64,000 nt of DNA, taken from contig JAWUZG010000015.1 of NCBI GenBank assembly GCA_036785705.1, positions 62,001 through 126,000 of the forward strand, given 5' to 3'. The stretch comes from Acanthornis magna (taxonomy: Eukaryota; Chordata; Aves; Passeriformes; Acanthizidae). Position numbers and translations under genes: made by a program. Of this stretch, positions 21,801 through 34,489 are shown piece after piece. The notes below the pieces were generated by a model. The model did not search any database. It was given only the letters and a program-made list of their open reading frames with translations, and was not told where the DNA came from. How positions within the stretch are numbered: position 1 is the first letter of the stretch; each line of letters opens with the position of its first letter.

Positions 21801-24800
21801 AGATGCCAACACAGAGCAGATGCAAATGCAGAGCAGATGTAAATTCAGAGCAGATGCCCACAGTGCTGCCGGCTGCAGGCGTGGGAGCTGGGTTCCCTTC
21901 TTGCTGTGCTTGCGCGATGAACAGAGGGATAAGCTTGGGGCTGGAAGCAAATGGATCAGGCCCTTTGTCCCTGGTCCTTCAGTCCTTGTGCCTGGGGCAT
22001 CAGAGAGGGGAAGGTGACACCTCCTTTCCTGAATGGTTGCGCTCAATGCTTGTGAAGGGATTTCTCAACAAAAATGATTTCATGAGTGTCTGATTCTTGC
22101 ACATGCTGAGCCTCCTTTCCCGTTCCCTGAGAGGACACAGTTTCTGGAGGGCAGAAAGCCGTGCTGTTGTCTTTTCAGGTTGGGGTTAGTGGGAGGGATG
22201 AAGCTTCACAGTTTTCAGTGAGGAGCTTGCCTGGGACTTCATCTTGAAGATTTTTCCTCCCCTCCCCAGGCAAGTGAGTGGGAAAGGTACCATGCAGAGA
22301 TGCTAGAGATGCTAGAGCAATTGGAAAAAAAGAAGGCAGAGAGAGAGCGGGAGCACGAGAAGGTGCTGTTTGAGATGAGGCAGAAAGTTGCCACCCTGCA
22401 GGCTCAACAAGAAGATGAACGAACTAGATTTGAAAATGCCAAGCGAGAGGTAACGACTGTGAAATGAGAATTTTTGATTTTTTGCAAGGCTGGAGCTGTG
22501 GGAGATGGCAGGATAGGGAGTTGTGTGGAGCATGCCCTCCATGTATTCTACACTGAATTTGGGGAGGTGAAAGCTGAACGGGGCTATCTTTGGAACTAGG
22601 AATGAGCCTTCTCATAGGAAGCCAGGCAGAAACATTGGGTTTCAGTTGAGATTTTTGTGCTGCTCTTGTGTTCTGTATTTCTAAGAGTTACCTCAGAGCA
22701 TCTTCACTGTTCTCTTACCACTCCTCTTTTGGTGTGTACTGCTAGGTGTTCATAGCCAAACTTAGTTTGTAGGGCTTTTCTTTTGTGGGCACGGGGAGGG
22801 CGCAGCAGGAACGCTGACAAGGGAAAAATCTTTTTAAAGACTCGTCTGGAGTATTGCTGAACAGTAACCCAAGGATGTATTCTGGGCTGTGTTGTAAGTC
22901 ACTTGCTGGGAAGCTGTGTCTCCCCCGGGGCAGACAGCGGCCCAGGGGAGCAGCAGCCGAGTGCTCTGGGAGCACATGAGCGCATCAGTCTTTGCCTTTG
23001 CCACACAGATGTTGCAGGGCACGTGTGAAGCCCTGTGCTCTTGCTTTCTGTGCAGGTCCTGCTGGAAGAGCAGAATGAGAAGAGGGCTTTGTCAGAGACG
23101 CTGCTCCAAACTCAGGCAGAGCTAAGCCGAGCCTGCCAGCAGGTGCAGCAGCTCAGGCAGGAGGCGAGAGAGCAGCAAGAGAAGGGGCAGGTAAGTCTGA
23201 GTAGGCAGGGAGCAGAGTGCAGGGCAGTGACAAGGGCACAAAAGGCAGGTCCTGGGACTGAGGAGGCAAGGGCTGCTTCAGACCCTGGGAGCATAGAGCC
23301 TGGTAAGCTCCAGAGCTCAGCCCCAGGAAGGAAGGCTTGCAATGGAAGCAGGGCTGCGTAGAGAAGCCAAAAGAAGTAGCAGAGGGAATGGGATTTTGAG
23401 ACAGCAAGTGGAAAGAGCTGGGCCTGAGGGCAGGTCCCAGGAAGTTGCTCTGCATTTTGTTACCAGACCATGGAGGCAAAGCTGCAAGCTGAGCTGCAGG
23501 AAGCTCAGAGTGAAATCCAGGCAGAGCAGAAGAGGCATAAGGAAGAACTCCAAGGCATCAAAGAGGAAATGAATCTCCTCCTTGGGCAGAGGGAGGCTCT
23601 CCAAAAGCAGGTGAGTGAAACAGCAGTGGCACCACAGTCATCCAGCAGGGGCTCTGTGCCCTTCTTGCTTTTCCATGGCAGAGCAGCAGCTAACGTGGTG
23701 GTCCCTGGGGCTGCCTCGTGCTGTGGGCTCCATGGCAGCTGCTCTGAAGGCCCCTCAGTGCTCTGCTAAGTCTCAGCTGCTGCCCTGGACAGCTGGGCTG
23801 GTCCTCTGGGCTGTTGGCCAGCAACCATCAGCATGGATTCCTGCTGGCCTCTTCCTGCTAGCCTTGGTTGTGTGGAGCTTTTTCGGGTGCCTTTCGTGAG
23901 CCACTTGAGTTTTGAAATAAGTTGTCCATATCCATTGCAAATCTGGTCCTCTCAGAACAGGCAGGAACACAAAGTTGGCCTTTGCCTTTCCTCACAGCCT
24001 CTGCTGTGGCTGACAGTGGCAGGCTGTGGCTGTAGCCTCTGACTGCTTTGTTCTCTTTGACTTGAGGTGGGAGAGTTGACATCTCAGCTGGCAGCCTCCA
24101 GGGAGTGGCAGGAAACCACTGTCCAGAGAGCCCAGCAAGATGTGAGGGATGCCCAGGAGCAGTCCATTCAGAAAACGTTGGAGGTTGAGCATATCTGGAA
24201 GATGCTGGAGGAGGCAGAAAATCAGAACGAGGAGCTGCAAGGGAAACTGCAGAACTTGGAGAAGGAAAGGAGTCAATGGGAAGATGTAGCGCGTGAAAAT
24301 TCAGAATATCAGACTTCCCCGAATGCCCTAGAGAGGGAAAATGCCAGGTAAGTGCAAGCCTGTGGGACTCTGCATTGTGAGCAATGGATTCCCTCAGGGG
24401 CTCTGGCAGCATTTCCTAAGTGGCAGAGTTCTGAACTCTCCCTGCAGATGTGTCTCGTTTTCTGGATGTTGTGTTTCCTTTTCTTTTAAGCCTTCAGTTA
24501 CAGTTTTCTCTGAAGACAAAGGCTTTTGGGGTAGCTCTTTCCCTCTGGGGAGGTGTTGTGTTGTTAGGTGGGTGTGTTAACACTGTCCCAGCTGCAGCGT
24601 AAGGGGCTGGACACATCCATCAGCTCCACCTTGGGTCCTGTAAGTTGAAGTTTTTGGGATCTGGATCAGCTCTGGCATTGTGATGCCTTTGCTTGGCAGA
24701 ACCATCTTAAGGCCCTGATTTCTGATAGAAGACAGATTCCCCTCAGAGGCACCCAAGAAACAAGAAGGTCTCTGTTGCGTCGTTGCTCATCAAATGGCCC

Positions 24801-27800
24801 CGGGTGCCTGGAAGAGGTCGAGCAGGGTCCCTGCCAGCCTCCACAGTGCACAGGTGTTAGTGACTGTGCAAAGAATGCAAGAAACAAGACCAAGGTTAGG
24901 GGGGCTCCTCCAGCTGATCAAGTCTTGTCAGTCTTCAGTGTTGCAGGATTCTTCTTGCAAGCAGAAGACAAGGAAAAGGCAGGCCACTCTTGCTTGCCTG
25001 GAGGTTTCTGCATCTTCCATCACGTTGTGCTCCAAGCCTCTGTCACCACTTCTGCTCTTGGCCTTTGTTTCTCTCCAGCTGAAAGTAGCATGGGTGCTGG
25101 TAAATCTTAGGGAACTTCCCAGAGGTCCCCTGGCTGTCAGGTGCTACTCCTCCTACCTGGACATACAAGATGGGGGAAGGAAAATGTCTCTTCCATGTTG
25201 ACCAAAGCTTGTGCCCTTGGAGCCTGGTTAGTCAGAAGAGAATTGTTCCTCTCCCCTACTGTCTTCATTGCAAGACTTTGTTAGGTCCGTTTTCATATTC
25301 CCACCTTAAGAAGGAGGCAGGGCATGTAGGCAGGAACTCCCCATTCTTTCATGAAGAAAAGCAAAGTGGGCACATGCTGGGCTGTGAGCGCAGGGGCAAC
25401 AAACAGCCAAGTTTAGACAAACTTCATCAGACAGAGCACTTTTCCCCGAGCTGGTGCAAGTGCTCAGAGTTGATAAAATGTGATGTTACGTAGTAATGAG
25501 TTGCATGCTTCTCTTCTAGGCTGATTCTGTCTCTGAAGGAAAAGGATCTGTGCCTGAGAGCACTAGAAGAGAAGAACCTGGTGCTGAAGAACCAGGCGCG
25601 TCACCTTCATTGTGCTCTTCAGGAGGCCAAGCCGCTCAACTCCGAGCACAGAAGAGAACTGCAGGAGCTCAACATGCAGGTAACCTGTGCCCTGGCATCC
25701 TCTTCTCCAGGGACACACAACACCACCTTCGGCTTGGAGGCCCCAACTGCTTTCTGCTCCCAGCAGCCTCCACTGCTGCCGTGTGCTGCCCGGGGCTGCT
25801 GCTGCACCCTGAGGCCAAGGCTGGATCTGGTGTCTGCTGCCACCAATATTTTCCCCACTTCTCTGCCGGGTGCTGGCAGGAAATGTGGGAGGAGAAGCAG
25901 CAGCAGACTCCTTTGGAGCTTCTCCATCCCTATGTTAGCAGTGTTGTCCCAGATGGAGTTGGTGCCTGTGCCGGGCGCTGAGCAATGTGGGCACGCAGAC
26001 GTGGCTATGGCAGGCTGGGGAGGGCACTTCCACCGCAGCCAGTTCAGCCGGTGTTCAGAGCTGCACCCTCAAGGATGCCCATTGCCTCCCTTTCCCTGTT
26101 TTCACCACATTTGTCTCAGTTGGAATCCTTGCTTCTGCGCCTTCTCTTTTGGGCATGTTTTTTGTTTGAAGTCATTTCTCCTTTGTTGCTCTCCCTACTG
26201 CCCATTCTGCTGCCCCAGGAGCAGTCCTGTCCCTGAGGCTCTGTGCATCCATCTTCCAGATGCAGGCCCTGCAGGAGGCAATGCTGGAGAAGGAGGCTGC
26301 CCAGGCAACTCAGGAGAAGCAGCTGCTGCAGGAGCTGGAGGAGTCCCGAGCAGGAGAGCGGCGCTTCAGGGACTCTGTGCACGTGCTGGAGGCTGAGGTG
26401 TCTGAGCTGCGTGTGAGGCTCCAGAGCTCTGAGGAAAGAGCAGAGGCCACGGCCACACAGCATAAGGCCTTGGAGCTGGAGCTGAGGAACACACAGGCTC
26501 AGAAGGACAATCTCAGGGCTCACAATCAAGAGCTGCTGAAGGAGTTGCAGGAAAGTGAACGAGGTACAGCTTCTCCTCTCCCACTCACTGCCCCATCCTG
26601 TCTCACCAGCAGGATCTCTGATGCCACACAGAGGAAAAGGGCAGTGTCCAGAGATGGCAGAGGGGAAAAACAACCAGCAGGAGATGTATCCATCCAAGTG
26701 CCAGAGAAACATGCCAGCCACTGGTGGCTGGCAGTGCCATCTGGCTGTGTTGTGGCTGATCCCGTGCACAGCTGGTGCCTTTCAGGTGCCATGTCAGTGC
26801 TAAGGAGCTGTAGCTGGATGCCTCAGCTCGACTCCCCCAAACTCCAGGCCCTGCCAGAGGCTCCAGGCTATTGGCCTCTCCGGAGCAGGGCTGCACAGGC
26901 ATCCCCACTCCTTTCTCTGCCTTTGATTGCTCACTCTGCACAAGGCCAAGAGCAAACACACTTTTGTATTCCTCTGAACCTTGCCCCTTTCAGTCCTGCT
27001 TTTTTCTCTGCCTGGAAGTTTCCTTCATTTGTGTCAGTTTTTGGAAGTCCTTGTGGGCTTAGGGCCTGGCAAATACAGGCAGGCAGAGAAGACAGTGCTG
27101 TTGTCTCTGCAGGATGCACATCAGTTTGCCTTGGCTTTGCTTTTCCCCTTCTCCTTCCCTGGTGCAGACTGGAGGAGGGAAGAAGTCAAGGACACCTACC
27201 GAGAAATCGCCCTGAAGACAGAGGCCACTAAAATACAGGAAGAGGCTGTGATTCTTCGTCAGGAGGTAGCATCTGTCCTGAAGAAACTGGAAAGCGTGGA
27301 GAAGGAAAGGAAGGATGTGCTGGTGAGAATGGCCAATGCCATGAAGGGCCATTTCTTAGCTATGTTTGGAGCTTGTATGAATATTTCTAAGGAGCACCTT
27401 TTTCCAGTTTAACTTTTCCAATTGTATTCTTCTGAACAAGGAGGAAAACATGATGGTGTCCTGTCAAGCCCAGTTACAGTTTTGGCTGCTGATTTTCCTC
27501 CATGCTGGAGTTTTGTTCCCTAGAAGCTTTAGTTCTCAATGCCCATGCTTGTCTCTATGGGCATTGCATGGTTTGGGCAATTCCTCGTGTCCAGACCCAT
27601 GTTCCGATTTCTAAATATCTGGCCCTGGCACAAGGGGGGAGAAGACCAAGTTTGCTGTTAATAGAAAGGTGCTTGGCCTTGGCCATCTGAGAGCAGCCAG
27701 TGAAGAGAAAAGAGAGAAAAGCAAAGTGCAGATCCAGATGAGGACGTGTCCCTGCAAGGGGAGAACTTGTCCTGAGTGCCAGCAGAGAATGACAGACTGA

Positions 27801-28295
27801 TCTGGCCGTTGCTGCTTCAAGAGAGGACAGTGGGGCTCTCGGGGATGGAGCCATGGAAACTCCACACAGGAGAGGTCGAAAACCACACAAACTGTTACCC
27901 CAAACCCAGGGAATGAAATGTTGGGTGTGTTTGCTCTTCCATTTCTCTCTGATGGAGAGCACATCCTCACGGCACTGCCTAAATGCTGCTTAGGGAGGAC
28001 TGAAATGCTGGCTGCAGTTCTGGCAGCTCCTCCTCAAAGGAGCACTCGATTGGAGCTGCAAGAGGTCGGGGAAGAGCAGAAAGGAAGCTGGGATGGGCTG
28101 AGCGAGCTGGGAAAGACACAGCGTCAAGGGGGGGCCCAGCAAAGGTCTGCAGCATCCCGAGAGGCAGGGAGAGAGAGGCAGTCTGTGCCGGCCCCTGGGG
28201 CAGGAGTCCAGATCTGGGATGGAAAGCAAACTGAGAGAAGGAATGAGTGGCTCTTTGTCTCTCTTTTGCAGCTGGGGCCCGGGGCAGGAGGCTGA
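18879..28295 (+). CDS. CEP250/rootletin-like coiled-coil gene, copy 2 (E3-E12 intact)
   Basis: Exons: E3 20432-20625, E4 20978-21105, E5 21297-21466, E6 22270-22449, E7 23056-23190, E8 23467-23610, E9 24067-24347, E10 25520-25679, E11 26260-26563, E12 27168-27322, last exon from 28272. E1 (18879-19023) and E2 (from 19085) are less certain. All junctions E3-E12 keep frame (phases 2,1,0,0,0,0,2,0,1,0) and E12 has CGA, so this copy can encode the whole coiled coil. In the E1 frame that joins E2 in phase, codon CGA of copy 1 is TGA here, so the N-terminus may start later; an ATG in E3 (LAAMERHRQDL) is one candidate. A one-base deletion in intron 11 leaves E11 open for another 223 codons if that intron is retained. 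Confidence 0.7.
19441..19685 (+). mobile_element. CR1 LINE fragment (unit 2)
   Basis: Same remnant as in unit 1, in the E2-E3 intron. It differs at a few positions (for example gggtcgggctc for gggtcggcctc). Confidence 0.9.
21766..21850 (+). repeat. 17-bp minisatellite, 5 copies (unit 2)
   Basis: Five copies (85 bp) in the order ccaacgc, ccaacgc, ccaacac, caaatgc, taaattc. The sequence is identical to unit 4. Confidence 0.97.
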
Positions 28296-28552
28296 AGCAG
28301 GTCGGAACAAGGGTGTCAGCCAGCACCTCTCGACCGCTTCAGCACTGCCTCGCAAACGCACGGCAGCACACCTGCAGCTCCCGCCCAGGGGCCTCCAGAC
28401 TCTGCAGCACCTGAGCAGGGCCTTGTGCCTCTCTCAGTAGGCCCTGCTGCACTGGCAGCTGACCATGAGGGCAGCGGCGGCGGCAGGACCACCCTGAGCT
28501 GTGTGGGGAGGAGCCAGGAGCCCTCCTGTGCCTCGGCAGCTGCCACTACCTC

Positions 28553-28654
28553 TGTAAATACTGGGAAGATGTAAATAGTGTAGATAGAAAGATAGTGAGA
28601 CTGTAAATAGAATAATTTCATTTAAAAGTGCCACTTTCTTTAAAACTGTAAATA
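28553..28654 (+). promoter_or_regulatory. Four Pumilio-type motifs in the 3' UTR (unit 2)
   Basis: TGTAAATA at 28553, 28570, 28602 and 28647, with spacing identical to unit 1 although neighbouring bases vary. Confidence 0.6.
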
Positions 28655-28668
28655 TACCAATGCTTGGG

Positions 28669-28674
28669 AATAAA
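28669..28674 (+). terminator. Polyadenylation signal AATAAA (unit 2)
   Basis: Same signal and same downstream T/G-rich element as in unit 1. Confidence 0.75.
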
Positions 28675-29370
28675 CGTTCTTATCTGGAAAAGATGAGACT
28701 TGTTTTTCACTGGTCCAGTGAGGCTCTTGCCAGCTCTTGTGCCATTTCCCCTCCAGGGGCCAGAGCTGTTCCCTGTGATGAGAAATGGGAATTTGAGGTG
28801 ATACCGAACCAAGGGGTGAAGAGAGCACCATTGGGATTGGCGATGGGTGAGAGACTGAGTGTTTCTTCTTTTCCCTTTTCTGTCTTTTTTCCCCTGTTCC
28901 TTTTCCCTTTCTCTTTTTCCTTCCAAGGCCCTGGCACTCTGCCGGGACGCTTGGCTTGCCGCACTGTTACCACCACAGGCAGCCCGAGGGGCAGCTCGGC
29001 TGCTCTCCACAGGCTGTCAGTGCCCAGCTCCAGCCCTGCCACAGCCCGAGGCCACGGATGCCATGGGGAGGCTGTCCCGGCAGGGAGAGCTGCTCTCCAC
29101 CTGCCAGTGGCTGCACGGGGGCCAGGCCCATGCTCTCTGGCACCTACAAGTCTGTAGCATTGAAAGCCCCGGCTGTGCGAAACAGATCCTGGGAATTAAG
29201 CAGCTGCAGACCTTTGACGTTCTGTATCTCTCCTTCCCTCTTCAGGCTGGGCTGCATTTTTCTTTTTTTCTCTCTCTTTTTCTTTGAAAATCCCCCTTGA
29301 ATCAGAAAAAGCCATGAACTGAGTGCCATGAATGATTTTTCTCCTGCCCCCTTTTTCTCTTTCTTCCTCT

Positions 29371-29570
29371 CTCTCCATCTCTCTCCATCTCTCTCCATCT
29401 CTCTCCATCTCTCTCCATCTCTCTCCTTCTCTCTCCTTCTCTCTCCTTCTCTCTCCTTCTCTCTCCTTCTCTCTCCTTCTCTCTCCTTCTCTCTCCTTCT
29501 CTCTCCTTCTCTCTCCTTCTCTCTCCTTCTCTCTCCTTCTCTCTCCTTCTCTCTCCTTCTCTCTCCTTCT
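29371..29570 (+). repeat. Decamer CT microsatellite (unit 2)
   Basis: Five catctctctc-type copies are followed by fifteen cttctctctc-type copies, 200 bp in all. The expansion is entirely in the second variant, leaving a long uninterrupted homopyrimidine run. Confidence 0.96.
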
Positions 29571-30229
29571 CTCTCTCTTTCTCCCTTTCTTATTTCTTCC
29601 CTTCTCCCAAGCCCAAGGGCCAAAAGCAGCACAGCCTCAGCAGGGATCACGCCTGCGAGCTGGGTCCTCCAGCCCAGCACCACCTGCTCAGATGCTTTCT
29701 GGGCATAAGCAGAGCTGTCCTTTGCTCCCTGCTGACGGCTCGAGGGCCTCGGGGAACCTGTGCGCCCGTGCAGCCCCGAGCACTGTCAGATGTGCCCTCC
29801 GCAGCGGTGTTGCCGTGGCAGGCAGAGCGAGAGGTGGGGCTGAGGCCTGAGCCAGACAGAGGCCCTGCAGCAGGCAGGTGCAGCTCTTCTTTTCCCCACA
29901 GGCTTTGTGCCCTGCTCGGAAACCAAGTCCCATCCAATGGAGCACAAAACCTCCCTCAGACACAGACGAGTGTTCTTAAAGATGACTGAAAAATACCTGC
30001 GGGGGACTGAGTGGGCCTGAGTTGAGCCAAGGGGGAACGGTTCCCTTTGGGAATAACAAGATCACTTTTCCTTTCTTTGTGTGGCCAGCTGAGTGACTCA
30101 CTTGGCTGGCCATGCTCCTGAAACTTGCATCCTGCTTGCTCTGACTTTGGTCTGCATGCCTATGGGGGCAAGGGAAGATGGAGACTGCGAGTCCCAGTGA
30201 GCTGCTCCATCAGCACACCGGTGCCTTGC

Positions 30230-30452
30230 TGTCTTGGTTTGAAAGAGAGGTGTCTGCTAAGGAAGGTAGGAACCTCCTTTAGAATAGAGAATGTGACCCT
30301 TCCCTTCCCTCTGAATTATTATAACTTTGGAATCAAGGGCTTTCAGGCAAAGATATGGGAAAAGGAATAACAGTTCCTTACTAGTATCTATAAGGAGGCA
30401 AACAAGCAACAACAACAGTAGCAATAACAAACAAAAACTAGAAAAACCCAGT
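30230..30452 (+). mobile_element. Fragment resembling a passerine retroviral LTR (unit 2)
   Basis: Same fragment as in unit 1, at the same place in the spacer. Confidence 0.55.
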
Positions 30453-30721
30453 GGCACGTGTCCGTGGGCTGCCAAGCACTTTCCCATTTGGTGCAGTCAC
30501 GGTCACAGCCAGCGGGGGCTGCCTCCCTGCCTGGCCCCGTGTCTCCAGACACACACTGGCCTCTCTTGCACAGCCCCCAGCAAGAGCTTTTTGCCCCCAG
30601 TGTTGTCTGGTGCAATTCAGGGGTCTCTGGGCAGAGATGTCCTTGCCTGCATGTCCAGAGGTCCTTTTGCTCCGTGTTTGCTGACAGGTTTCTCTGACCT
30701 TTTCTCCCATCCAGTGTGCAG

Positions 30722-30835
30722 GTGCAACAAAAAGGGAGGAGTGCCAAGAAAATATTTGGGACATTTGACATCTCGGATGCCAAGAGATTGGATGTGCCCC
30801 AGTCTGCCCAGCACAGCAGGTTGACTTCTGGACAG
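30722..30835 (+). CDS. Candidate 38-codon spacer exon (unit 2)
   Basis: The exon and both splice sites are intact. The read-through frame is cut by TAA at 31037-31039, where units 1 and 3 have CAA. Confidence 0.33.
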
Positions 30836-32233
30836 GTGAGAACAGACTCTTCCTTGGTGGCAGGAACACAGCCCTCGGCAAAGCACACGTCCGTGAGAAA
30901 GCAGAGGAGCAGCTGTGAGCTGAGCTGTTCTGCCCAGGCCAGGAGAGCCCTGAGCGCTGCTCCCAGGGCTGGCATCTCCTCGGCTCCAGAGCAGACTGAG
31001 AGCTCTGTGCCGCAGCTGCTGTGGCTGTGCCCGCTGTAAAGCGAGAGGAGGTGGCAGCAGCTGCCTCTCTGCCAGCAGCCAGCCCTGCAGCCACAAGGCT
31101 GTGGTGTCAGGAAAGAAGAGCTGGAGGAGTTTCAAGGCCTCAGCAGTGCTTGAAGGCTCATTCTCCCACTGGGCTTTGTTGCCCACATTGTGCTCTGCTC
31201 CTGTGTGGAATGCTGTGTAGTTTGGCAGAGGGAGAGTTTGCTCCCTGTTTGTGGGCTGGCTGTCCAGGAGCTTGCTGTTCAAAGCAGCTCCTGGCCCAAA
31301 GCTGGCCATGGGGAGCTGCTCCTGCCGTGCCCACGCAAGGGGAGGCACCACGTGGGGGGTTGGATTTGGCCTGGAAAGGAATGGAGCAGGTGAGCAGAGC
31401 GGTGGACTAAACTGAGCAGAGTTTTGGACCGAGGGCTGAACAGCAGCTGCCCTGCTGGTGCTTCGAGGATGCTTCCCGAGACAAGAGATTTCTGAGGGAC
31501 AGCACTTGAAGTGTTTGAAACAAGGGACTCATCTCTGTCAAAAACGAGGCAGCTCTCTTTGTTTTATAAAAAACAAAACTCAAATTTAGTAAGAACACAA
31601 AACCAGGAGGAATAAAATCATAAAAGAAATCCGGGTCCCAGTGATCAGAGACACTTAATGCCAAAAAAAAGGCAAAATGACCCAAGACAAGGAGATCAAC
31701 AGTGCTCGAGCTTGCTAGTGATGCCTTCAGGTATTTCTAGTTTTTTACTCTTCATGTAGCTGTAACTTGCTGTAGTTCTGTGCTTCTTACAAAGTGCTAA
31801 AATCCCCCGCTCCCAGCACCTTTAGCCAAAACAAGGCTCTCTGAGTACAGATTCAAGGACATGTTCATTGCCTTAGGGCCCAAAAATATGTAAACAACTG
31901 TGAGATGGGGGGAGCAGGCCTGGGGTGGTTAACATCATCACCTGAGAGTGTGATTGGAGAATTAAGGGCCAATATGCTATCTTTTAGCAATCTTTTAGGC
32001 CAATCTTTTAGGCAACACTAGGGCTCAATTCCAAGCAAAAGAAAGGTTGGAAAGCCGGCCTAGTTCTTCCAGCACCGGGCTATGCCTGGGTTAGTCCCGA
32101 GCAGAGAGTCCCAGCAGTTGACTCCGGAACTCGCGCAGGCAAAAGAGCAGGCTCCTGCACCTGTGTGTCATTTTCCTACCCCTCTTGGCCCCTCTCAGCA
32201 CCACCCATTGCCGCGCCTCCCAGCTAGGAACTG

Positions 32234-32356
32234 ATTGGTAGAGTTCCTTTAATGTCCAGTTCATTGGATGGAGTCCTGGCGATGACGTAAGGTCCTTTTG
32301 ACCAATGGCTCGTTGTCTCCGGGCAGGGGTGTTCCTCAGACTTTTAGGCGGGAAAA
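32234..32356 (+). promoter_or_regulatory. Promoter-like block, unit 3
   Basis: CCAAT boxes at 32234, 32263 and 32302, TGACGTAA at 32283-32290 and the E2F-type site at 32347-32356 are all intact. The flanks share variants with units 4 and 5 (for example ctcgcgcagg near 32133). Confidence 0.55.
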
Positions 32357-32611
32357 CTTTCTCATTCCAATTCAGGTTTCCATGGTGCTAAGTGTCAGAG
32401 CAGCTAAATTTAGCCTCTCAGCCAGGGGTGAGGGCTTGTTTCTCTTCTTAAGCACAGCCTCATCTGAAAAAAGAGCTCCGAAGAATTTATCAAGTTTTCT
32501 CTTTTATATGACCCCTGAGTCTTCAAACTCAAGTTTTTAACTTCCAAACTCCTTGTTTTGAACTTTGTCAATAACTTCAACGGGTTCACCTTTTACTAGT
32601 TCTTTAATTCC

Positions 32612-33340
32612 TTGTCACCGAAAGCCAAAATCTCCCATTTCGTGTATGACATCTCTCTGAATACTCAGCAGGCTGTTGGAGCAGAAGGGAAGTGGCTGTC
32701 AGAGCACTCAAGGAAAGGTGCGGAATGTCTGCAGGCTTGGGTTGCAGCACCAGCAAAGGAGAAGACAGAGAAGGCTGAATCAACCACTGAGCCCCGGAGA
32801 GCTGGCGAGCAGGTAAAGTGGGCATTCGCTGCCTCTGCAAAGCCTCAGGCTCCTCTGCAGCACGACACGTTTGCCCAGGCAGCGCTTTGGAGTCCCCTGC
32901 TTGTTTCCTTCCCTCTCCGTGTCCCTGCTGTGGGCACACCCTTTGGTTTGTTCTCTCCCTTGTGGCAGCCCATGGCTTTCACCAAGGCACCTTCACTCCG
33001 CTGCCTCCCTCCCTGGCCCCGTGTCTCCAGACACACACTGGCCTCTCTTGCACAGCCCCCAGCAAGAGCTTTTTGCCCCCGGTGTTGTCTGGTGCAATTC
33101 AGGGTCTCTGGGCAGAGATGTCCCTGCCTGCATGTCCAGAGGTCCTTTTGCTCCGTGTTTGCTGACAGGTTTCTCTGACCTTTTCTCCCATCCAATGTGC
33201 AGGTGCAACGTGAAGAGAGGAGAATCAGAAGTTTTAGGAGAGTTTTCCATCGGGGCTACTTGACGTTGTCTATCTCCCAGTCAGCTTCTGGAAGTGAAGA
33301 GTCCTCGAGTTGCTCGGGGAAGGAGCAGCCCTCCTTCTGA
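32612..33340 (+). CDS. Candidate small two-exon ORF (unit 3)
   Basis: The first exon ends at 32812 and the second is 33203-33340. The frame and splice sites are intact as in the other units. Confidence 0.33.
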
Positions 33341-33372
33341 GGCACAGCCTGCAGAGAAAAGGGGTCAGTTGC

Positions 33373-34285
33373 TGTTATGATCCAGTTATTAAGGTTCTTA
33401 GAAATACCTCTGCCCGAATTGAAGTGCAAACGAGACCCTCTGCCAGTCAATAGTATGGGTTTTATTGTATAGTAAATATGAGAGAGAGAGAGGAAAAGAG
33501 AGAAAGGGAGAAGTAGGGAAAGAGGTGGGGGGGGGGGACAGAAAGAGAGTGACAGAGACAGAAAAAAAGAATATCACCATCCGTGGATCCCAAGGATGTA
33601 GCGTTGATCCTCTCCACCTTGGTCTCTCTTGGTGGTGATGGTCCCCCTGAAAAGCACAGAATCCCATGGGTTACTATACACTCAGGCCAGGTGGCCATGT
33701 CCAGGCATGTGCCCCAGGGGGAAGGGACAGTCCCTTGCAGCAGACTCTGCTTGCATCACATGCAGTCCTGTGGGGCAAGGCCTAGCATTTTGGGGAGGCT
33801 TTGATGGATTATGACACCCCCTCAGCTGCCTCTCACATGAATGTCCCTTGGATGTGGCCTGTGGGCTTGGGGCTTCCACAGCTGGGCAAATCTGTGTAAC
33901 AGAGGATGGGTGTTTATTGCCTCTCACCAGAGGTTATGCCACTGCACCCAAAACCTCCTCCTCCCCGCCTTGGTTGGGGGGAGAAGTCTGTGTAGACCTG
34001 GCTTTGTGAGCTGTGCTCTCCCCCCAGCCCAAACTCAGCCGGGGATGAGTCTCAGTGCAGCTGGTGGCTTTGGCCTTTGTGGATGCATACCTTTCCTGCA
34101 GCCTTGAGATGACTGAGCAATAGGTTTCCTTTTGTCTGATCTTAGCAGTTTGACTTTGAGTCCAAAGTCCCAGTCAGGTATCCTCACCGAGGCTTCTTTG
34201 GTTGTAGTTTCTTTATACAGTTTTTGTTACAATGAGCAAAACTTTATACCAATGTTTGAGGCATGAACTATTTCAGTCTCTGACA
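33373..34285 (-). mobile_element. Solo LTR (unit 3)
   Basis: Same insertion and target duplications (33368-33372, 34286-34290). Length is 913 bp, with the longest G run of the four copies. Confidence 0.88.
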
Positions 34286-34489
34286 GTTGCCCCAGTGTGT
34301 GCTTTGTAAATCTCTGTTGGGTTCCTAAGTCCTGTCAGAAGTCTCTCTACTAGAGCTGTGATGGCTGAGGAGCAAGGTCTTCCTGAGCCCGCTGTCCCCA
34401 GCTTCATCCTGGAGTGCTGAAGATGGGATCAGTGACTCTTCAGGCCTCTTCATTCTTCTGACCGGGCTTTGTCTCTGCAGTCACTGTAA

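Larger units (their letters stand above)
15589..31198 (+). repeat. Tandem repeat unit 2 (15,610 bp)
   Basis: Second copy of the unit, in the same orientation with no intervening sequence. It shares many private variants with unit 4: five minisatellite copies, a one-base deletion in intron 11 near 26611, a TAA in the spacer frame at 31037-31039, and a CT tract dominated by the cttctctctc variant. Its length difference from unit 1 comes mainly from a minisatellite shorter by 68 bp and a longer CT tract. Confidence 0.97.

Noticed and set aside
26260..27231. 323-codon frame in units 2 and 4 as a distinct gene
   Set aside because: It is E11 read through intron 11 because of a one-base deletion, and it enters E12 in a non-coiled-coil frame. 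It is kept only as a possible intron-retention product.
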